This document shows, piece after piece, positions 27,062 to 36,479 of a stretch of 47,086 bases of DNA. The first letter of the stretch is position 1. Every line of letters starts with the position of its first letter. Both the position numbers and the translations under genes were made by a program. This stretch comes from Erwinia sp. ErVv1. Its GTDB lineage: Bacteria > Pseudomonadota > Gammaproteobacteria > Enterobacterales > Enterobacteriaceae. Location: positions 64,457 to 111,542 of the forward strand of contig NZ_CDPK01000003.1 of the NCBI RefSeq assembly GCF_900068895.1, written 5' to 3'. A model generated the notes under the pieces. The model did not search any database and was not told the DNA's origin. It saw only the letters and a program-made list of their open reading frames with translations.

Positions 27062-27090
27062 CTGGCAAAATCGCCACGGCAGAGTAAAAT
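27062..27090 (+). promoter_or_regulatory. uvrB P1-type promoter
   Basis: A -35 CTGGCA (27062-27067) and -10 TAAAAT (27085-27090) are 17 bp apart, resembling E. coli uvrB P1 (TTGGCA, TAAAAT). The LexA box lies 10 bp upstream. Confidence 0.65.
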
Positions 27091-27132
27091 TAATCTCCTG
27101 TCCGCGAGCATTTATCATCAGGTAGCAATCCA

Positions 27133-29160
27133 ATGAGCAAAGTCTTTAAACTCAACTCCGATTTCCAGCCAGCAGGTGACCAGCCTGAGGCTATTCGCCG
27201 TCTTGAAGAGGGGCTGGAGGATGGGCTGGCTCATCAAACCCTGCTGGGGGTGACCGGATCGGGCAAAACCTTCACTGTGGCCAATGTTATTGCCGATCTG
27301 AACCGCCCGACCATGGTGCTGGCACCTAACAAAACCCTCGCTGCGCAGCTTTACGGCGAGATGAAGGAATTTTTCCCCGATAACGCGGTGGAGTATTTCG
27401 TCTCATACTACGACTATTATCAGCCTGAGGCCTATGTGCCCAGCTCCGATACCTTTATTGAAAAAGACGCCTCGGTGAATGAGCACATCGAGCAGATGCG
27501 CCTGTCAGCGACCAAAGCGCTGCTGGAACGTCGCGACGTGATTGTGGTGGCGTCGGTGTCGGCCATTTACGGTCTGGGCGATCCCGACCTCTATCTCAAA
27601 ATGATGCTGCATCTGACGCGGGGTATGGTTATCGACCAGCGCTCGATCCTGCGTCGGCTCTCCGAGCTGCAATATACCCGCAACGATCAGGCTTTCCAGC
27701 GCGGGACGTTCAGGGTACGCGGCGAGGTGATCGATATCTTCCCGGCGGAGTCCGATGACTATGCCCTGCGCGTAGAGCTGTTTGACGAAGAGGTGGAACG
27801 GCTGTCAATATTTGACCCGCTGACCGGGCAGATCGAATCGGTGATCCCACGCTATACCATCTATCCCAAAACGCACTATGTAACGCCGCGCGAGCGCATT
27901 TTGCAGGCGATGGAAGAGATTAAAGTGGAGCTGGTCGACCGCAAACGCGTTCTGCTGGAAAACAATAAGCTGCTGGAAGAGCAGCGCATCACCCAGCGTA
28001 CCCAGTTCGACCTTGAAATGATGAACGAGCTGGGCTACTGCTCGGGGATCGAAAACTACTCGCGCTATCTCTCCGGGCGCGGTCCGGGCGAAGCGCCCCC
28101 GACCCTGTTTGACTACCTGCCTGCCGACGGGCTGCTGGTTATTGACGAATCACACGTCACCATTCCGCAGATCGGGGGGATGTATCGCGGTGACCGGGCG
28201 CGTAAAGAGACGCTGGTGGAGTATGGTTTCCGGCTGCCGTCCGCGCTGGATAACCGCCCAATGAAATTCGAAGAGTTTGAGGCGCTGGCACCGCAGACCA
28301 TCTACGTCTCTGCCACGCCGGGTAATTATGAGCTGGAGAAATCGGGCGGTGAGGTGATCGACCAGGTGGTGCGTCCTACCGGGCTGCTCGATCCCCTGAT
28401 TGAGGTGCGCCCGGTCGGTACCCAGGTTGACGACCTGCTGTCTGAAATCCGCAAGCGCGCCGTGATCAATGAGCGCGTGCTGGTGACGGTACTGACCAAA
28501 AGGATGGCGGAAGACCTTACCGAGTATCTCGAAGAGCACGGCGAGCGCGTTCGCTATCTGCACTCGGACATTGATACCGTGGAGCGCGTAGAAATTATCC
28601 GCGATCTGCGGCTGGGCAAGTTTGACGTGCTGGTGGGGATCAACCTGCTGAGGGAAGGGCTGGATATGCCGGAGGTGTCGCTGGTGGCGATACTGGATGC
28701 CGACAAAGAGGGCTTCCTGCGCTCCGAGCGTTCGCTGATCCAGACCATCGGCCGTGCCGCGCGAAACCTTAACGGTAAGGCAATTCTGTATGGCGATAAA
28801 ATTACGCCCTCCATGGCGCGGGCGATTGGTGAAACCGAGCGTCGTCGGGAAAAGCAGGAACTGCACAATAAGGAGCAGGGCATCGTACCCCAGGGTCTCA
28901 ACAAGAAAATCGCCGATATTCTTGAGCTGGGGCAGGGCATTAACAAGACCAAAACCCGGGGGCGCGGCGGCAAAACCTCCCATCCTGTTGTTGAGGACGA
29001 CAGCCCTTACCTGGCAATGACGCCGCAGGCGCTGCAGAAGAAGATCCACGAGCTGGAGTCGGAGATGCAGCAGCATGCGCAGAACCTGGAGTTCGAGGAG
29101 GCCGCGCGCGTACGCGATCGGCTACACGAGGCGCGCGAGCTCTTTATTGCGGCTTCCTAG
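27133..29160 (+). CDS. uvrB: Excinuclease ABC subunit B
   Basis: Damage-verifying helicase-like subunit of nucleotide excision repair; receives DNA from UvrA and recruits UvrC. It has 675 residues (E. coli 673). Walker [13 protein letters not shown] (near residue 40), the beta-hairpin [21 protein letters not shown], helicase motif II VIDESHV, motif [11 protein letters not shown] and the C-terminal UvrC-binding helices ([19 protein letters not shown]) are all intact. Monocistronic, under LexA control. Confidence 0.98.
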   Translation: MSKVFKLNSDFQPAGDQPEAIRRLEEGLEDGLAHQTLLGVTGSGKTFTVANVIADLNRPTMVLAPNKTLAAQLYGEMKEFFPDNAVEYFVSYYDYYQPEAYVPSSDTFIEKDASVNEHIEQMRLSATKALLERRDVIVVASVSAIYGLGDPDLYLKMMLHLTRGMVIDQRSILRRLSELQYTRNDQAFQRGTFRVRGEVIDIFPAESDDYALRVELFDEEVERLSIFDPLTGQIESVIPRYTIYPKTHYVTPRERILQAMEEIKVELVDRKRVLLENNKLLEEQRITQRTQFDLEMMNELGYCSGIENYSRYLSGRGPGEAPPTLFDYLPADGLLVIDESHVTIPQIGGMYRGDRARKETLVEYGFRLPSALDNRPMKFEEFEALAPQTIYVSATPGNYELEKSGGEVIDQVVRPTGLLDPLIEVRPVGTQVDDLLSEIRKRAVINERVLVTVLTKRMAEDLTEYLEEHGERVRYLHSDIDTVERVEIIRDLRLGKFDVLVGINLLREGLDMPEVSLVAILDADKEGFLRSERSLIQTIGRAARNLNGKAILYGDKITPSMARAIGETERRREKQELHNKEQGIVPQGLNKKIADILELGQGINKTKTRGRGGKTSHPVVEDDSPYLAMTPQALQKKIHELESEMQQHAQNLEFEEAARVRDRLHEARELFIAAS

Positions 29161-29164
29161 CCGC

Positions 29165-29245
29165 GCGTTTCCGCTTAAACCATTGGCTGATAAGTATGCT
29201 CCCGCTTTTCGCTTAAACAATCGACTGAATAGCATGCTCCAGCGC
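29165..29245. repeat. Duplicated 3' end of the yvcK-family gene
   Basis: The end of the yvcK-like gene with its stop (29204-29245) has a diverged copy about 39 bp further on (29165-29206). On the minus strand the genuine end encodes [12 protein letters not shown] and the copy would encode EHTYQPMV-stop. The copy is not joined to any frame and is a relic. Confidence 0.7.
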
Positions 29246-30121
29246 AATGTGGAGCAGCTGTCGGTCGTGCCGGTAGCGGATATCTGCCGCCTCAAGCGGC
29301 TCCTGGATAATCAGGCGATCGGTGACGTTGTGGGTATCGGTACCGGGGCCGACGACAACGGCATCAATGACCTTTTTACCGATGTACTCTTCCATAATTG
29401 CCAGCTTGTTGGCCAGCGTGAGCTGAGCGGCGGCAGGGCTCAGCTCTTTACCCAGATTTCCGATAAACACCATCGTGGCCGGCGTACGGCGCAGCGCCTG
29501 TGCCATGTCGGGCATCAGCAGCACCGGCATCAGGCTGGTGTAAAAACTGCCCGGCCCAATCAGGATAAGATCGGCCTCGGCGATGGCCTCAACCGCTTCG
29601 CGGGTGGCCGTCACCGCAGGAGAGAGCATCAGCTCGCGGGGGGGACGACACATCCGATCGATTTCCGTCTCGCCGTGCACCCGTTGCCCCTCTTCATCAA
29701 TAGCCTCTAGGTCCACCGGCTGCTCTGACATGGGGATCAGAAACGCATCTACCTTAAGCAAATTGCGGATCAGATTAATGGCCTCAATCGGGCGCACGCT
29801 GAGGTTATCCAAGGCTACCAACATCAGGTTACCGAGGTTATGTCCGGCCAGCTCGCCGTTTCCGGCAAAGCGATACTCAAACATGGCAGAGGCCACGCTC
29901 GGTTCGGTAATCAGCTGATTCAGGCAGTTACGCATATCGCCCCAGGCAATGCCTCCTTCGTCACGACGAATGCGCCCGGTTGAACCGCCATTATCGGTGG
30001 TGGTGACGATGCCAGTGAGCCGCGATCCAAGTGGGGAGAGCGCCGACATCACGCGACCCAGACCATGCCCGCCACCGATAGCCACCACGCGATCGAGATC
30101 GGCCAATGTGCGATTACGCAT
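29213..30121 (-). CDS. ybhK: YvcK/CofD-like family protein (putative gluconeogenesis factor)
   Basis: A 302-residue cytoplasmic protein equal in length to E. coli YbhK. The Rossmann-type start [17 protein letters not shown] and the phosphate-binding [29 protein letters not shown] are hallmarks of the family; [14 protein letters not shown] and the NLMTQPGET-region equivalent ([14 protein letters not shown]) follow. In Gram-positive bacteria YvcK binds UDP-sugars and affects cell-wall synthesis on gluconeogenic carbon; the role in enterobacteria is unclear. Divergent from moaA, as in E. coli. Confidence 0.93.
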   Translation of the reverse strand: MRNRTLADLDRVVAIGGGHGLGRVMSALSPLGSRLTGIVTTTDNGGSTGRIRRDEGGIAWGDMRNCLNQLITEPSVASAMFEYRFAGNGELAGHNLGNLMLVALDNLSVRPIEAINLIRNLLKVDAFLIPMSEQPVDLEAIDEEGQRVHGETEIDRMCRPPRELMLSPAVTATREAVEAIAEADLILIGPGSFYTSLMPVLLMPDMAQALRRTPATMVFIGNLGKELSPAAAQLTLANKLAIMEEYIGKKVIDAVVVGPGTDTHNVTDRLIIQEPLEAADIRYRHDRQLLHIALEHAIQSIV

Positions 30122-30220
30122 AAAATTCCTTCTGTTTTGAAGCGGTTTATTGACCCGAAACGGGCCACATGCATTTGTGCCATTTTACCCTAAACTGGCA
30201 GGGAACAGGCGGCTAAAATA

Positions 30221-30244
30221 CGTTATATATCAAAATATATAGCG
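30221..30244. promoter_or_regulatory. ModE operator upstream of moaA
   Basis: CGTTATAT-N8-ATATAGCG has the same 8-8-8 layout as the modA site with one base off perfect symmetry. It ends 11 bp upstream of the -35, a position suited to activation, as known for moa in E. coli. Confidence 0.85.
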
Positions 30245-30254
30245 AAAGATGATG

Positions 30255-30284
30255 TTGGAATCCCGGACGGTTTAGCGGTAGAAT
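30255..30284 (+). promoter_or_regulatory. moaA promoter
   Basis: TTGGAA (30255-30260) and TAGAAT (30279-30284) are 18 bp apart, between the ModE box and the riboswitch. Confidence 0.6.
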
Positions 30285-30317
30285 TTCCATACCATGGTTT
30301 ACCGGTGTCGGTAGACC

Positions 30318-30423
30318 ACACTTAGCCCTGGCACCTACGTCTTTGGATAGGGTGCCCTGGCCGCAACGATACGTTGCCAGGGTGCAGAAAGAAATGCCTG
30401 CATCTCCCGAATTGGAAAGGTGT
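30318..30423 (+). ncRNA. Molybdenum-cofactor (Moco) riboswitch
   Basis: The leader begins ACACTTAGCC and contains the paired blocks GGCACC/GGTGCC, CCTGGC..GCAACG/CGTTGCCAGG and TGCAGAAAGAAATGCCTGCA, then CTCCCG and GGAAAGG, matching the E. coli moaA leader order as I recall it. The final GGAAAGG is the moaA ribosome site, so ligand binding can hide it and stop translation when Moco is plentiful. Confidence 0.9.
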
Positions 30424-30427
30424 TCTG

Positions 30428-31414
30428 GTGCAACAATTTACTGATAGCTTCGACCGCAGTTTTTATTATCTGCGTCTGTCGATCACTGACGTCTGCAATT
30501 TTCGTTGCAGCTACTGCCTGCCCGACGGCTATAAGCCCCAGGGTACAACCAACAAAAGCTTCCTTACGCTGGATGAAATCCGGCGGGTTACTCGTGCCTT
30601 CGCGGCAGCCGGGACGGAAAAAGTCCGCCTTACCGGCGGTGAGCCTTCACTGCGCCGCGACTTCACCGACATTATCGCTGCCGTTCGCGAGAACGCCGCC
30701 ATCCGCCAGCTGGCGGTTACCACCAATGGCTACCGGCTGGCCCGCGATGTCGCTGCATGGCGCGCCGCCGGGCTGACCGCGCTCAACGTCAGCATCGACA
30801 GTCTGGATGCTCGCCAGTTTCATGCCATCACCGGGCAGGATAAATTTCATCAGGTCATGAGTGGGATTGATGCCGCCTTTGATGCGGGATTCAGCAAGGT
30901 GAAGGTGAATACCGTGCTGATGCGCGACATCAACCATAACAGCCTGGAGACATTCCTGAACTGGATCCGTGACCGGCCCATCCAGCTGCGGTTTATCGAG
31001 CTGATGGAAACCGGCGAGGGCGGGGCGCTGTTTCGTCAGCACCATATCTCCGGCGAGGTGATCCGCGACCGTCTGCTGCTCCAGGGCTGGGTTCGTCAGT
31101 CGCGCGCGCGAAGCGATGGCCCGGCGCAGGTCTTCACCCATCCCGATTATCAGGGTGAAATCGGCCTGATCATGCCTTATGAAAAAGATTTCTGTGCCAG
31201 CTGTAACCGCCTGCGCGTCTCGGCGGTCGGTAAGCTGCATCTCTGCCTGTTTGGCGACGGCGGCGTGTCACTGCGCGATCTGCTGCAAAGCGACGATCAG
31301 CAGGATGCGTTGCAGGCGCGTATTGCGGCCAGCCTGCGAACCAAAAAGCAGACGCACTTCCTGCATCAGGGCAACACCGGCATTACGCAGAATCTCTCAT
31401 TTATCGGCGGTTAA
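30428..31414 (+). CDS. moaA: GTP 3',8-cyclase MoaA
   Basis: Radical-SAM enzyme catalysing the first step of molybdopterin synthesis. The start is GTG 30428 ([18 protein letters not shown]), 7 bp after GGAAAGG; an in-frame ATG at 30374 lies inside the riboswitch and is rejected. The 328 residues (E. coli 329) include the N-terminal cluster CNFRCSYC, the substrate-side cluster [21 protein letters not shown] and the essential C-terminal GG. First gene of moaABCDE. Confidence 0.96.
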   Translation: MQQFTDSFDRSFYYLRLSITDVCNFRCSYCLPDGYKPQGTTNKSFLTLDEIRRVTRAFAAAGTEKVRLTGGEPSLRRDFTDIIAAVRENAAIRQLAVTTNGYRLARDVAAWRAAGLTALNVSIDSLDARQFHAITGQDKFHQVMSGIDAAFDAGFSKVKVNTVLMRDINHNSLETFLNWIRDRPIQLRFIELMETGEGGALFRQHHISGEVIRDRLLLQGWVRQSRARSDGPAQVFTHPDYQGEIGLIMPYEKDFCASCNRLRVSAVGKLHLCLFGDGGVSLRDLLQSDDQQDALQARIAASLRTKKQTHFLHQGNTGITQNLSFIGG

Positions 31415-31428
31415 GTAAGGAGCTCAAC

Positions 31429-31944
31429 ATGGGTAAACCCACAGCAGAATTCATCCCGCTTGACGCAGCGGTCCTCACCGTCTCTGACAGCCGCGACGCC
31501 GCCAGTGACACCTCCGGGGACTATCTGCGTGAAGCGCTGACCGGGGCAGGCCACCGCGTCTGCGATCGGGCCATCGTAAAAGACGACCGCTACCGCATCC
31601 GCGCGGTGGTATCCAGCTGGATCGCCAGTACGGACGTGCAGGTGGTGTTGATCAACGGCGGCACTGGCTTTAACAGCAAAAACAGCACCCCGGAAGCGCT
31701 TCTGCCGCTGTTCGATCGCGAAATTGAGGGCTTTGGCGAGCTGTTTCGCATGGTCTCCTGGGAGGAGATCGGCAGCTCAACCATCCAGTCGCGCGCGGTC
31801 GCGGGCATGGCGAATCAGACGCTAATTCTGGCCATACCCGGCTCGACCGGGGCCTGCCAGAGCGCCTGGGAACGGATCATTCAGGATCAGCTTGATGCCC
31901 GCACCCGCCCCTGTAACTTTGTTTCACACGTAAAGAAGCCCTGA
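31429..31944 (+). CDS. moaB: Molybdenum cofactor biosynthesis protein MoaB
   Basis: MogA-like molybdopterin-binding protein of 171 residues (E. coli 170). LTVSDSRD near the start and [22 protein letters not shown] form the pterin site. The E. coli protein appears non-essential and may adenylylate molybdopterin less well than MogA. It follows moaA by 14 bp with a ribosome site AAGGAG. Confidence 0.95.
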   Translation: MGKPTAEFIPLDAAVLTVSDSRDAASDTSGDYLREALTGAGHRVCDRAIVKDDRYRIRAVVSSWIASTDVQVVLINGGTGFNSKNSTPEALLPLFDREIEGFGELFRMVSWEEIGSSTIQSRAVAGMANQTLILAIPGSTGACQSAWERIIQDQLDARTRPCNFVSHVKKP

Positions 31945-31948
31945 ACAG

Positions 31949-32434
31949 ATGTCACAACTCACACATATTAATGCCGCCGGTGAGGCGCATATGGTGGATG
32001 TTTCCGCCAAAACGGAGAGCGTACGCGAAGCCCGGGCAGAAGCCTTTGTGGTGATGCATGCCGATACGCTACAGATGATTATTGATGGCAGCCACCACAA
32101 GGGCGATGTCTTTGCCACCGCGCGCATTGCCGGTATCCAGGCGGCTAAACGCACCTGGGAGCTGATCCCCCTCTGCCATCCGCTACTGCTCAGCAAGGTT
32201 GAAGTCACCTTAACGGCTGACGTTGCCAGGCAGCGGGTGAGAATTGAATCCCTCTGCCGCGTGACCGGTAAAACTGGCGTAGAAATGGAAGCGCTCACCG
32301 CGGCGTCGGTCGCCGCGTTGACCATCTACGATATGTGCAAAGCGGTGCAGAAGGATATCTCCATCGAGCATTGTCGACTGCTGAGTAAAAGCGGCGGCAA
32401 GTCGGGTGACTTCAGGGCGGCTGACCATGATTAA
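31949..32434 (+). CDS. moaC: Cyclic pyranopterin monophosphate synthase MoaC
   Basis: Converts the MoaA product to cyclic pyranopterin monophosphate. 161 residues as in E. coli. Active-site segments [36 protein letters not shown] and [23 protein letters not shown] are intact. The gap after moaB is 4 bp, and its stop lies 8 bp inside moaD, so translation is coupled. Confidence 0.96.
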   Translation: MSQLTHINAAGEAHMVDVSAKTESVREARAEAFVVMHADTLQMIIDGSHHKGDVFATARIAGIQAAKRTWELIPLCHPLLLSKVEVTLTADVARQRVRIESLCRVTGKTGVEMEALTAASVAALTIYDMCKAVQKDISIEHCRLLSKSGGKSGDFRAADHD

Positions 32435-32672
32435 CGTGCTGTTTTTTGCCCAGGTCCGCGAGTTAACCGGCACCGACAGCCTGAGCCTGCCGCAGGAGTA
32501 CGCCACGGTTGAGGCGCTGCGGGCTGCGCTGGCTCAGCGCGGCGATCGCTGGGCGCTGGCGCTGACCACCGGTAAGCTGCTTTCCGCCGTGAATCAAACG
32601 CTGGTGGCGCCTCAGCATCCGCTTCAGGATGGTGATGAGGTGGCTTTTTTCCCACCGGTCACCGGAGGATAA
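32427..32672 (+). CDS. moaD: Molybdopterin synthase small subunit (sulfur carrier) MoaD
   Basis: Ubiquitin-fold sulfur carrier, 81 residues as in E. coli. The start ATG 32427 matches the family ([15 protein letters not shown]), not the longer frame from 32406. The C-terminal [10 protein letters not shown] ends in the Gly-Gly that is thiocarboxylated. It overlaps moaC by 8 bp and directly abuts moaE. Confidence 0.95.
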   Translation: MINVLFFAQVRELTGTDSLSLPQEYATVEALRAALAQRGDRWALALTTGKLLSAVNQTLVAPQHPLQDGDEVAFFPPVTGG

Positions 32673-33125
32673 ATGGAAACGCGGATCCGGGTCGGCCAGG
32701 CCCCGTTTGATATGGCAGAAGAGTACCGCTGGCTGGCAGCCTGTGATGAAGATGGCGCCGTAGTGACCTTTACCGGCAAGGTGCGCAACCATAACCTCGG
32801 CGATAACGTCTCCGCGCTCACGCTGGAACACTATCCCGGGATGACGGAAAAGGCGCTGGCAGAAATTGTCGCCGAGGCGCGTGAGCGCTGGCCCATGCAG
32901 CGCGTAACGGTAATTCACCGCACTGGCGAACTGTTTCCCGGTGATGAAATTGTGATGGTAGGGGTAAGCGGAGCCCACCGTGGCAGCGCCTTTGCCGCCG
33001 CCGAGTTTATTATGGACTATCTTAAAACCCGAGCGCCTTTCTGGAAGCGTGAAGCCACGCCTGGCGGCGACCGCTGGGTTGAATCCCGCGATAGCGACCA
33101 CCAGGCTGCCTCGCGCTGGAAATAA
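32673..33125 (+). CDS. moaE: Molybdopterin synthase catalytic subunit MoaE
   Basis: Forms the heterotetramer with MoaD and adds two sulfurs to cyclic pyranopterin monophosphate. 150 residues as in E. coli. FTGKVRNHNLGDNVSALTLEHYPGM, IHRTGELFPGDEIV and the catalytic Lys region DYLKTRAPFWKRE are clear. Its ATG follows the moaD stop with no gap; the ribosome site GGAGG is in moaD. Confidence 0.96.
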   Translation: METRIRVGQAPFDMAEEYRWLAACDEDGAVVTFTGKVRNHNLGDNVSALTLEHYPGMTEKALAEIVAEARERWPMQRVTVIHRTGELFPGDEIVMVGVSGAHRGSAFAAAEFIMDYLKTRAPFWKREATPGGDRWVESRDSDHQAASRWK

Positions 33126-33140
33126 ACCACAAGGAAAGTC

Positions 33141-34235
33141 ATGATCCGTTCCCCCCTGAAGCGCGGACTGCTGCTGGCACTGCTGGTGCTGGCAGGCTGT
33201 AGCAGCCAGCCGCACAAAAACCTTCCCGAGCGGCGGCCCGCCGACGTCAAAGCGCAGATTGTCCGGCTGATCCCCGCCGGAGTGAACGACAGGCAGGGCT
33301 GGGCAAACGATATCTTTGCCGCCTTCAACAGCCAGGGCATTGATGCGTCCCCCGACAATCTCTGTGCGGTCATTGCGGTGACCGATCAGGAGTCCAACTT
33401 CAATGTTGATGCCACGGTGGCGGGCTTGCCTAAAATCGCCTGGGGTGAGATCGACCGGCGCGCCGCCAGCCTGCATATTCCAGCCTTTGTGGTCCGTACC
33501 GCTCTGATGATTAACTCACCCAGCGGAAAAAGCTACGCCTGGCGGCTGGATCACGTTCGCAGTGAAAAAGAGCTAAGCGCCATTTTCGATGACTTTATCA
33601 ATATGGCCCCGATGGGACAGAGGCTGTTTGGCAATCTGAACCCTATCCATACCGGTGGGCCGATGCAGGTGAGTATTGACTTCGCGGAGGCGCAGTCAAA
33701 AGGCTACCCTTATCCGGTCGACGGCACGCTGCGCCATGAGGTATTTACCCGGCGCGGCGGAGTCTGGTTTGGCACCCGCCACCTGCTGGGGTATCCCACC
33801 CACTACAGCAGGCCGCTCTATCGCTTTGCCGATTTCAATGCGGGCTGGTACGCCAGCCGCAACGCGGCTTTCCAGGCCGCGGTGGCGCAGCTGACCGGCA
33901 TTAAGCTGGCGCTGGATGGCGATGTGATCCGCTATGGTACAGACACGCCGGGTGCCACTGAGCTGGCCGTCCGTACCCTGAGCAGGCAGCTGGACATGAG
34001 CAATAGCAGTATCCGGCGCGCGCTGGAGCAGGGGGAAACCCTGGCATTTGAGAAAAGCGCGCTGTGGGAGAAGGTATTCATCCTGGCTGATAAAAATGCC
34101 GGCGTGCGCCTGCCGCGTGAAAGGCTGCCCGGCATCCAGCTGGAAAGCCCGAAAATCACCCGTAATCTCACCACCGCCTGGTATGCCCAGCGGGTCGACG
34201 GACGCTATCAACGCTGTCTGACGCGGGCGAAATAG
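33141..34235 (+). CDS. yaiW: DUF1615 outer-membrane lipoprotein, YaiW-like
   Basis: 364 residues, the same as E. coli YaiW, with a lipoprotein signal (LVLAGC; lipidated Cys20). Conserved blocks include DQESNFNVD, GLPKIAWGEIDRRA, NPIHTGGPMQVS, FTRRGGVWFGTRHLLGYP, RFADFNAGWYASRNAAFQ and SPKITRNLTTAWYA. E. coli YaiW is a surface lipoprotein that affects uptake of proline-rich peptides with SbmA, which is elsewhere in that genome. Here it lies 15 bp after moaE and may be read from the moa transcript, an arrangement not seen in E. coli. Confidence 0.88.
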   Translation: MIRSPLKRGLLLALLVLAGCSSQPHKNLPERRPADVKAQIVRLIPAGVNDRQGWANDIFAAFNSQGIDASPDNLCAVIAVTDQESNFNVDATVAGLPKIAWGEIDRRAASLHIPAFVVRTALMINSPSGKSYAWRLDHVRSEKELSAIFDDFINMAPMGQRLFGNLNPIHTGGPMQVSIDFAEAQSKGYPYPVDGTLRHEVFTRRGGVWFGTRHLLGYPTHYSRPLYRFADFNAGWYASRNAAFQAAVAQLTGIKLALDGDVIRYGTDTPGATELAVRTLSRQLDMSNSSIRRALEQGETLAFEKSALWEKVFILADKNAGVRLPRERLPGIQLESPKITRNLTTAWYAQRVDGRYQRCLTRAK

Positions 34236-34245
34236 CGCAGTGACA

Positions 34246-34270
34246 CGTCCGGCCACGAGCGGCCGGGCGT
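34246..34270. terminator. Hairpin between yaiW-like gene and chemoreceptor gene
   Basis: ACG-T-CCGGCC and GGCCGG-G-CGT form a 10-bp stem (one wobble) with a 6-nt loop in the 47-bp convergent gap. No T run on either strand, so termination is probable but not certain. Confidence 0.5.
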
Positions 34271-34282
34271 GCTCACCCGCGG

Positions 34283-36229
34283 CTAACCCGCACCCAGCTG
34301 AAAGCGTTCGACCGTCTCCGCCAGCTGCTTCGCCTGATTTTCCAGCGAAGCAGCGGCTGCCGACATCTGCTGAACCAGCGCCGAGTTCTGCTGGGTGGTG
34401 CCATCCATCTGGTTAACCGCCACCGTCACCTGACCAATGCCCTGCGACTGCTCGTCAGAGGCGTGGACAATTTCGGTAATAATGGTTTTTACCGAGTCTA
34501 CCGCCGCACTCATCTCCTGCATCGTTTTTCCGGCATCCTGCACCAGAGAAACGCCCTGGCCCACGCGCTGGGTTGATTCGCCAATCAGCGCAGAAATATC
34601 CTTTACCGCATTGGCGCTGCGCTGGGCCAGGCTGCGGACCTCGGCGGCCACCACGGCAAAACCACGGCCCTGTTCTCCGGCACGCGCCGCCTCTACCGCC
34701 GCATTCAGCGCCAGAATATTAGTCTGGAAAGCGATACCGTTAATGATGCTGGTGATGGCGCCAATTTTCCGTGAGCTGTCGTCGATCTGCTGCATGATCT
34801 GCACCACCTGAAGTACCAGATCCTCGCCGCGCCTGGCGATATCCGTCGCGGTACTGGTGAGGGCGGTCGCCTGATGCGCGTTATCCGCATTGTGCTTCAC
34901 GGTGGCGGTGAGCTGTTCCATGCTGGCAGCCGTTTCTTCCAGCGCGGCGGCCTGCTGTTCGGTCCGCGAGGCGAGATCCAGGTTACCGGTGGCAATCTCA
35001 CCGGCACCCTGCCTGACCGCGTGGCTGGCGGAGATAATTTCCCCCACCATGGTACGCAGCTGCTGCTGCATGGTGTGCATGGCGAAAAAGATGCTCTGCC
35101 GATCCTGTGCCGCAACCGGAATGGCCGCGCTCAGGTCTCCCCGCGCGACGCCCAGCGCAATCTCTGCCGCCTGCAAGGGTTCCCCACCAATCGGCCTGGC
35201 AACTTTACGGCTGAAAAGCAGACCCAGTACGGTACAGACGATTATGATGCTGAGCAGCATCATAATTAGCGCAGAGTAAAGCTGACGGTTTGCTTCCGCC
35301 ATCACCGCGCTCACCGGCGCGACAATCCCCAGATACCAGGGGCTGTCGCTGTTACCAATGGTCACCGGACGCCAGGTCTCCAGCACCTTCTCCCCCAGCG
35401 CGCTGTCGTAATGCTCCACAATAGCCTGCGTTCGCGGCCCGCGATTTCCGGTATAAGGCTTCCCGGCCTGCGCTTTATCGGTGCCGGACACCACCAGCCC
35501 ACCATGAGAAATCAGCAGCGCATAGCCGGTTCCCCGCCAGGGGTGAATGGCACCGATGGTTTTTTGCAGCGAGGCAAGAGAAATATCTGAGGTGACCACC
35601 GCTTTAAGCCTGCCGTCGTCGATGATCACGGCGGCAACGGAGGTGAGCAGGGTATCGACGCCGTTGTAGGCGTAGGTATAAGGTTCAATTAACACATCTT
35701 TCTGGCGTTTTTGCGGGATAAGGTAGTAGTCCCCCTCGCCTGGCGTGAGAAAGGAGTCCAGATTGTGCATTGCAAAGTTACCGGACTTATCGCGATCGAC
35801 AAAGCGTGCAAAGCGGCCCTGCGGCGCGGCACCGGGCAGTTTGGCGATCTCTGCATCTTTTCCATCCCAGGCGTTCGCTTCAAAGATCACCGACATCGAG
35901 AGGTAGTCGGGATTCTGCTTAAGCGAATATTTCATCAGGTTTTCAGCAGTGGAACGGTCGGTTATGCCGGAGGGCGGCAGGGCAATCAGGCTTTGCCCGA
36001 GGTCTTTTGCTACCGTGCGGGCATAATCCAGCTCTTTTTGCACGCTGAGGGCCTGGCTTTCGGCAATCTGCCCCAGATACTCTCCGGCCAGCATGCGCTG
36101 CTGCCTGGCTGACTGCCAGCTCAGCAGTCCAATGGTAATGGTAAAGCCGAGCGTGATGGTCAGCGCCCCGGTCACGAGCATCAGCGTGCGGGTGCTCATC
36201 TTCCGTTTATGGTTTGATTTCGTTTTCAT
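34283..36229 (-). CDS. Methyl-accepting chemotaxis protein with dCache sensor domain
   Basis: 648-residue transmembrane chemoreceptor. TM1 is at about 14-37, a periplasmic double-Cache type sensor at 38-317 ([40 protein letters not shown]), TM2 at 318-340, HAMP at 341-395, and the signalling hairpin with [37 protein letters not shown] near 495-530. No C-terminal NWETF-like CheR/CheB tether is seen, so adaptation must depend on other receptors. The ligand is unknown; dCache receptors often bind amino acids or small carboxylates. A sigma-28 promoter lies 70 bp upstream. Confidence 0.93.
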   Translation of the reverse strand: MKTKSNHKRKMSTRTLMLVTGALTITLGFTITIGLLSWQSARQQRMLAGEYLGQIAESQALSVQKELDYARTVAKDLGQSLIALPPSGITDRSTAENLMKYSLKQNPDYLSMSVIFEANAWDGKDAEIAKLPGAAPQGRFARFVDRDKSGNFAMHNLDSFLTPGEGDYYLIPQKRQKDVLIEPYTYAYNGVDTLLTSVAAVIIDDGRLKAVVTSDISLASLQKTIGAIHPWRGTGYALLISHGGLVVSGTDKAQAGKPYTGNRGPRTQAIVEHYDSALGEKVLETWRPVTIGNSDSPWYLGIVAPVSAVMAEANRQLYSALIMMLLSIIIVCTVLGLLFSRKVARPIGGEPLQAAEIALGVARGDLSAAIPVAAQDRQSIFFAMHTMQQQLRTMVGEIISASHAVRQGAGEIATGNLDLASRTEQQAAALEETAASMEQLTATVKHNADNAHQATALTSTATDIARRGEDLVLQVVQIMQQIDDSSRKIGAITSIINGIAFQTNILALNAAVEAARAGEQGRGFAVVAAEVRSLAQRSANAVKDISALIGESTQRVGQGVSLVQDAGKTMQEMSAAVDSVKTIITEIVHASDEQSQGIGQVTVAVNQMDGTTQQNSALVQQMSAAAASLENQAKQLAETVERFQLGAG

Positions 36230-36298
36230 TCAGGTTCCCCGGCGTAAAAAGGTGCAGCATAGGCAAACTTCCTGTTTAGCGATCTCCCTGTGTACGTT

Positions 36299-36325
36299 CT
36301 ATCGGCATAAACTGGCGCTTCTTTA
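36299..36325 (-). promoter_or_regulatory. Sigma-28 (FliA) promoter of the chemoreceptor gene
   Basis: On the minus strand TAAAGAAG (36325-36318), an 11-bp spacer and GCCGATAG (36306-36299) match the flagellar consensus TAAAGTTT-N11-GCCGATAA. Expression should therefore go with late flagellar genes. Confidence 0.85.
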
Positions 36326-36479
36326 AGCACGGCTGAACTGATTTTGCAGTCTGACCGTACGGCAGGGGTTCCAGGGTGAAGAAAAAGGTGAGTGCGGGGC
36401 TGGCTTAATCTCCCCGGACTGTGCCAGACTTGCGGTTACCTTGTGGTAATTCCGTTCACGTGAGAATAAGGAGAAAATC

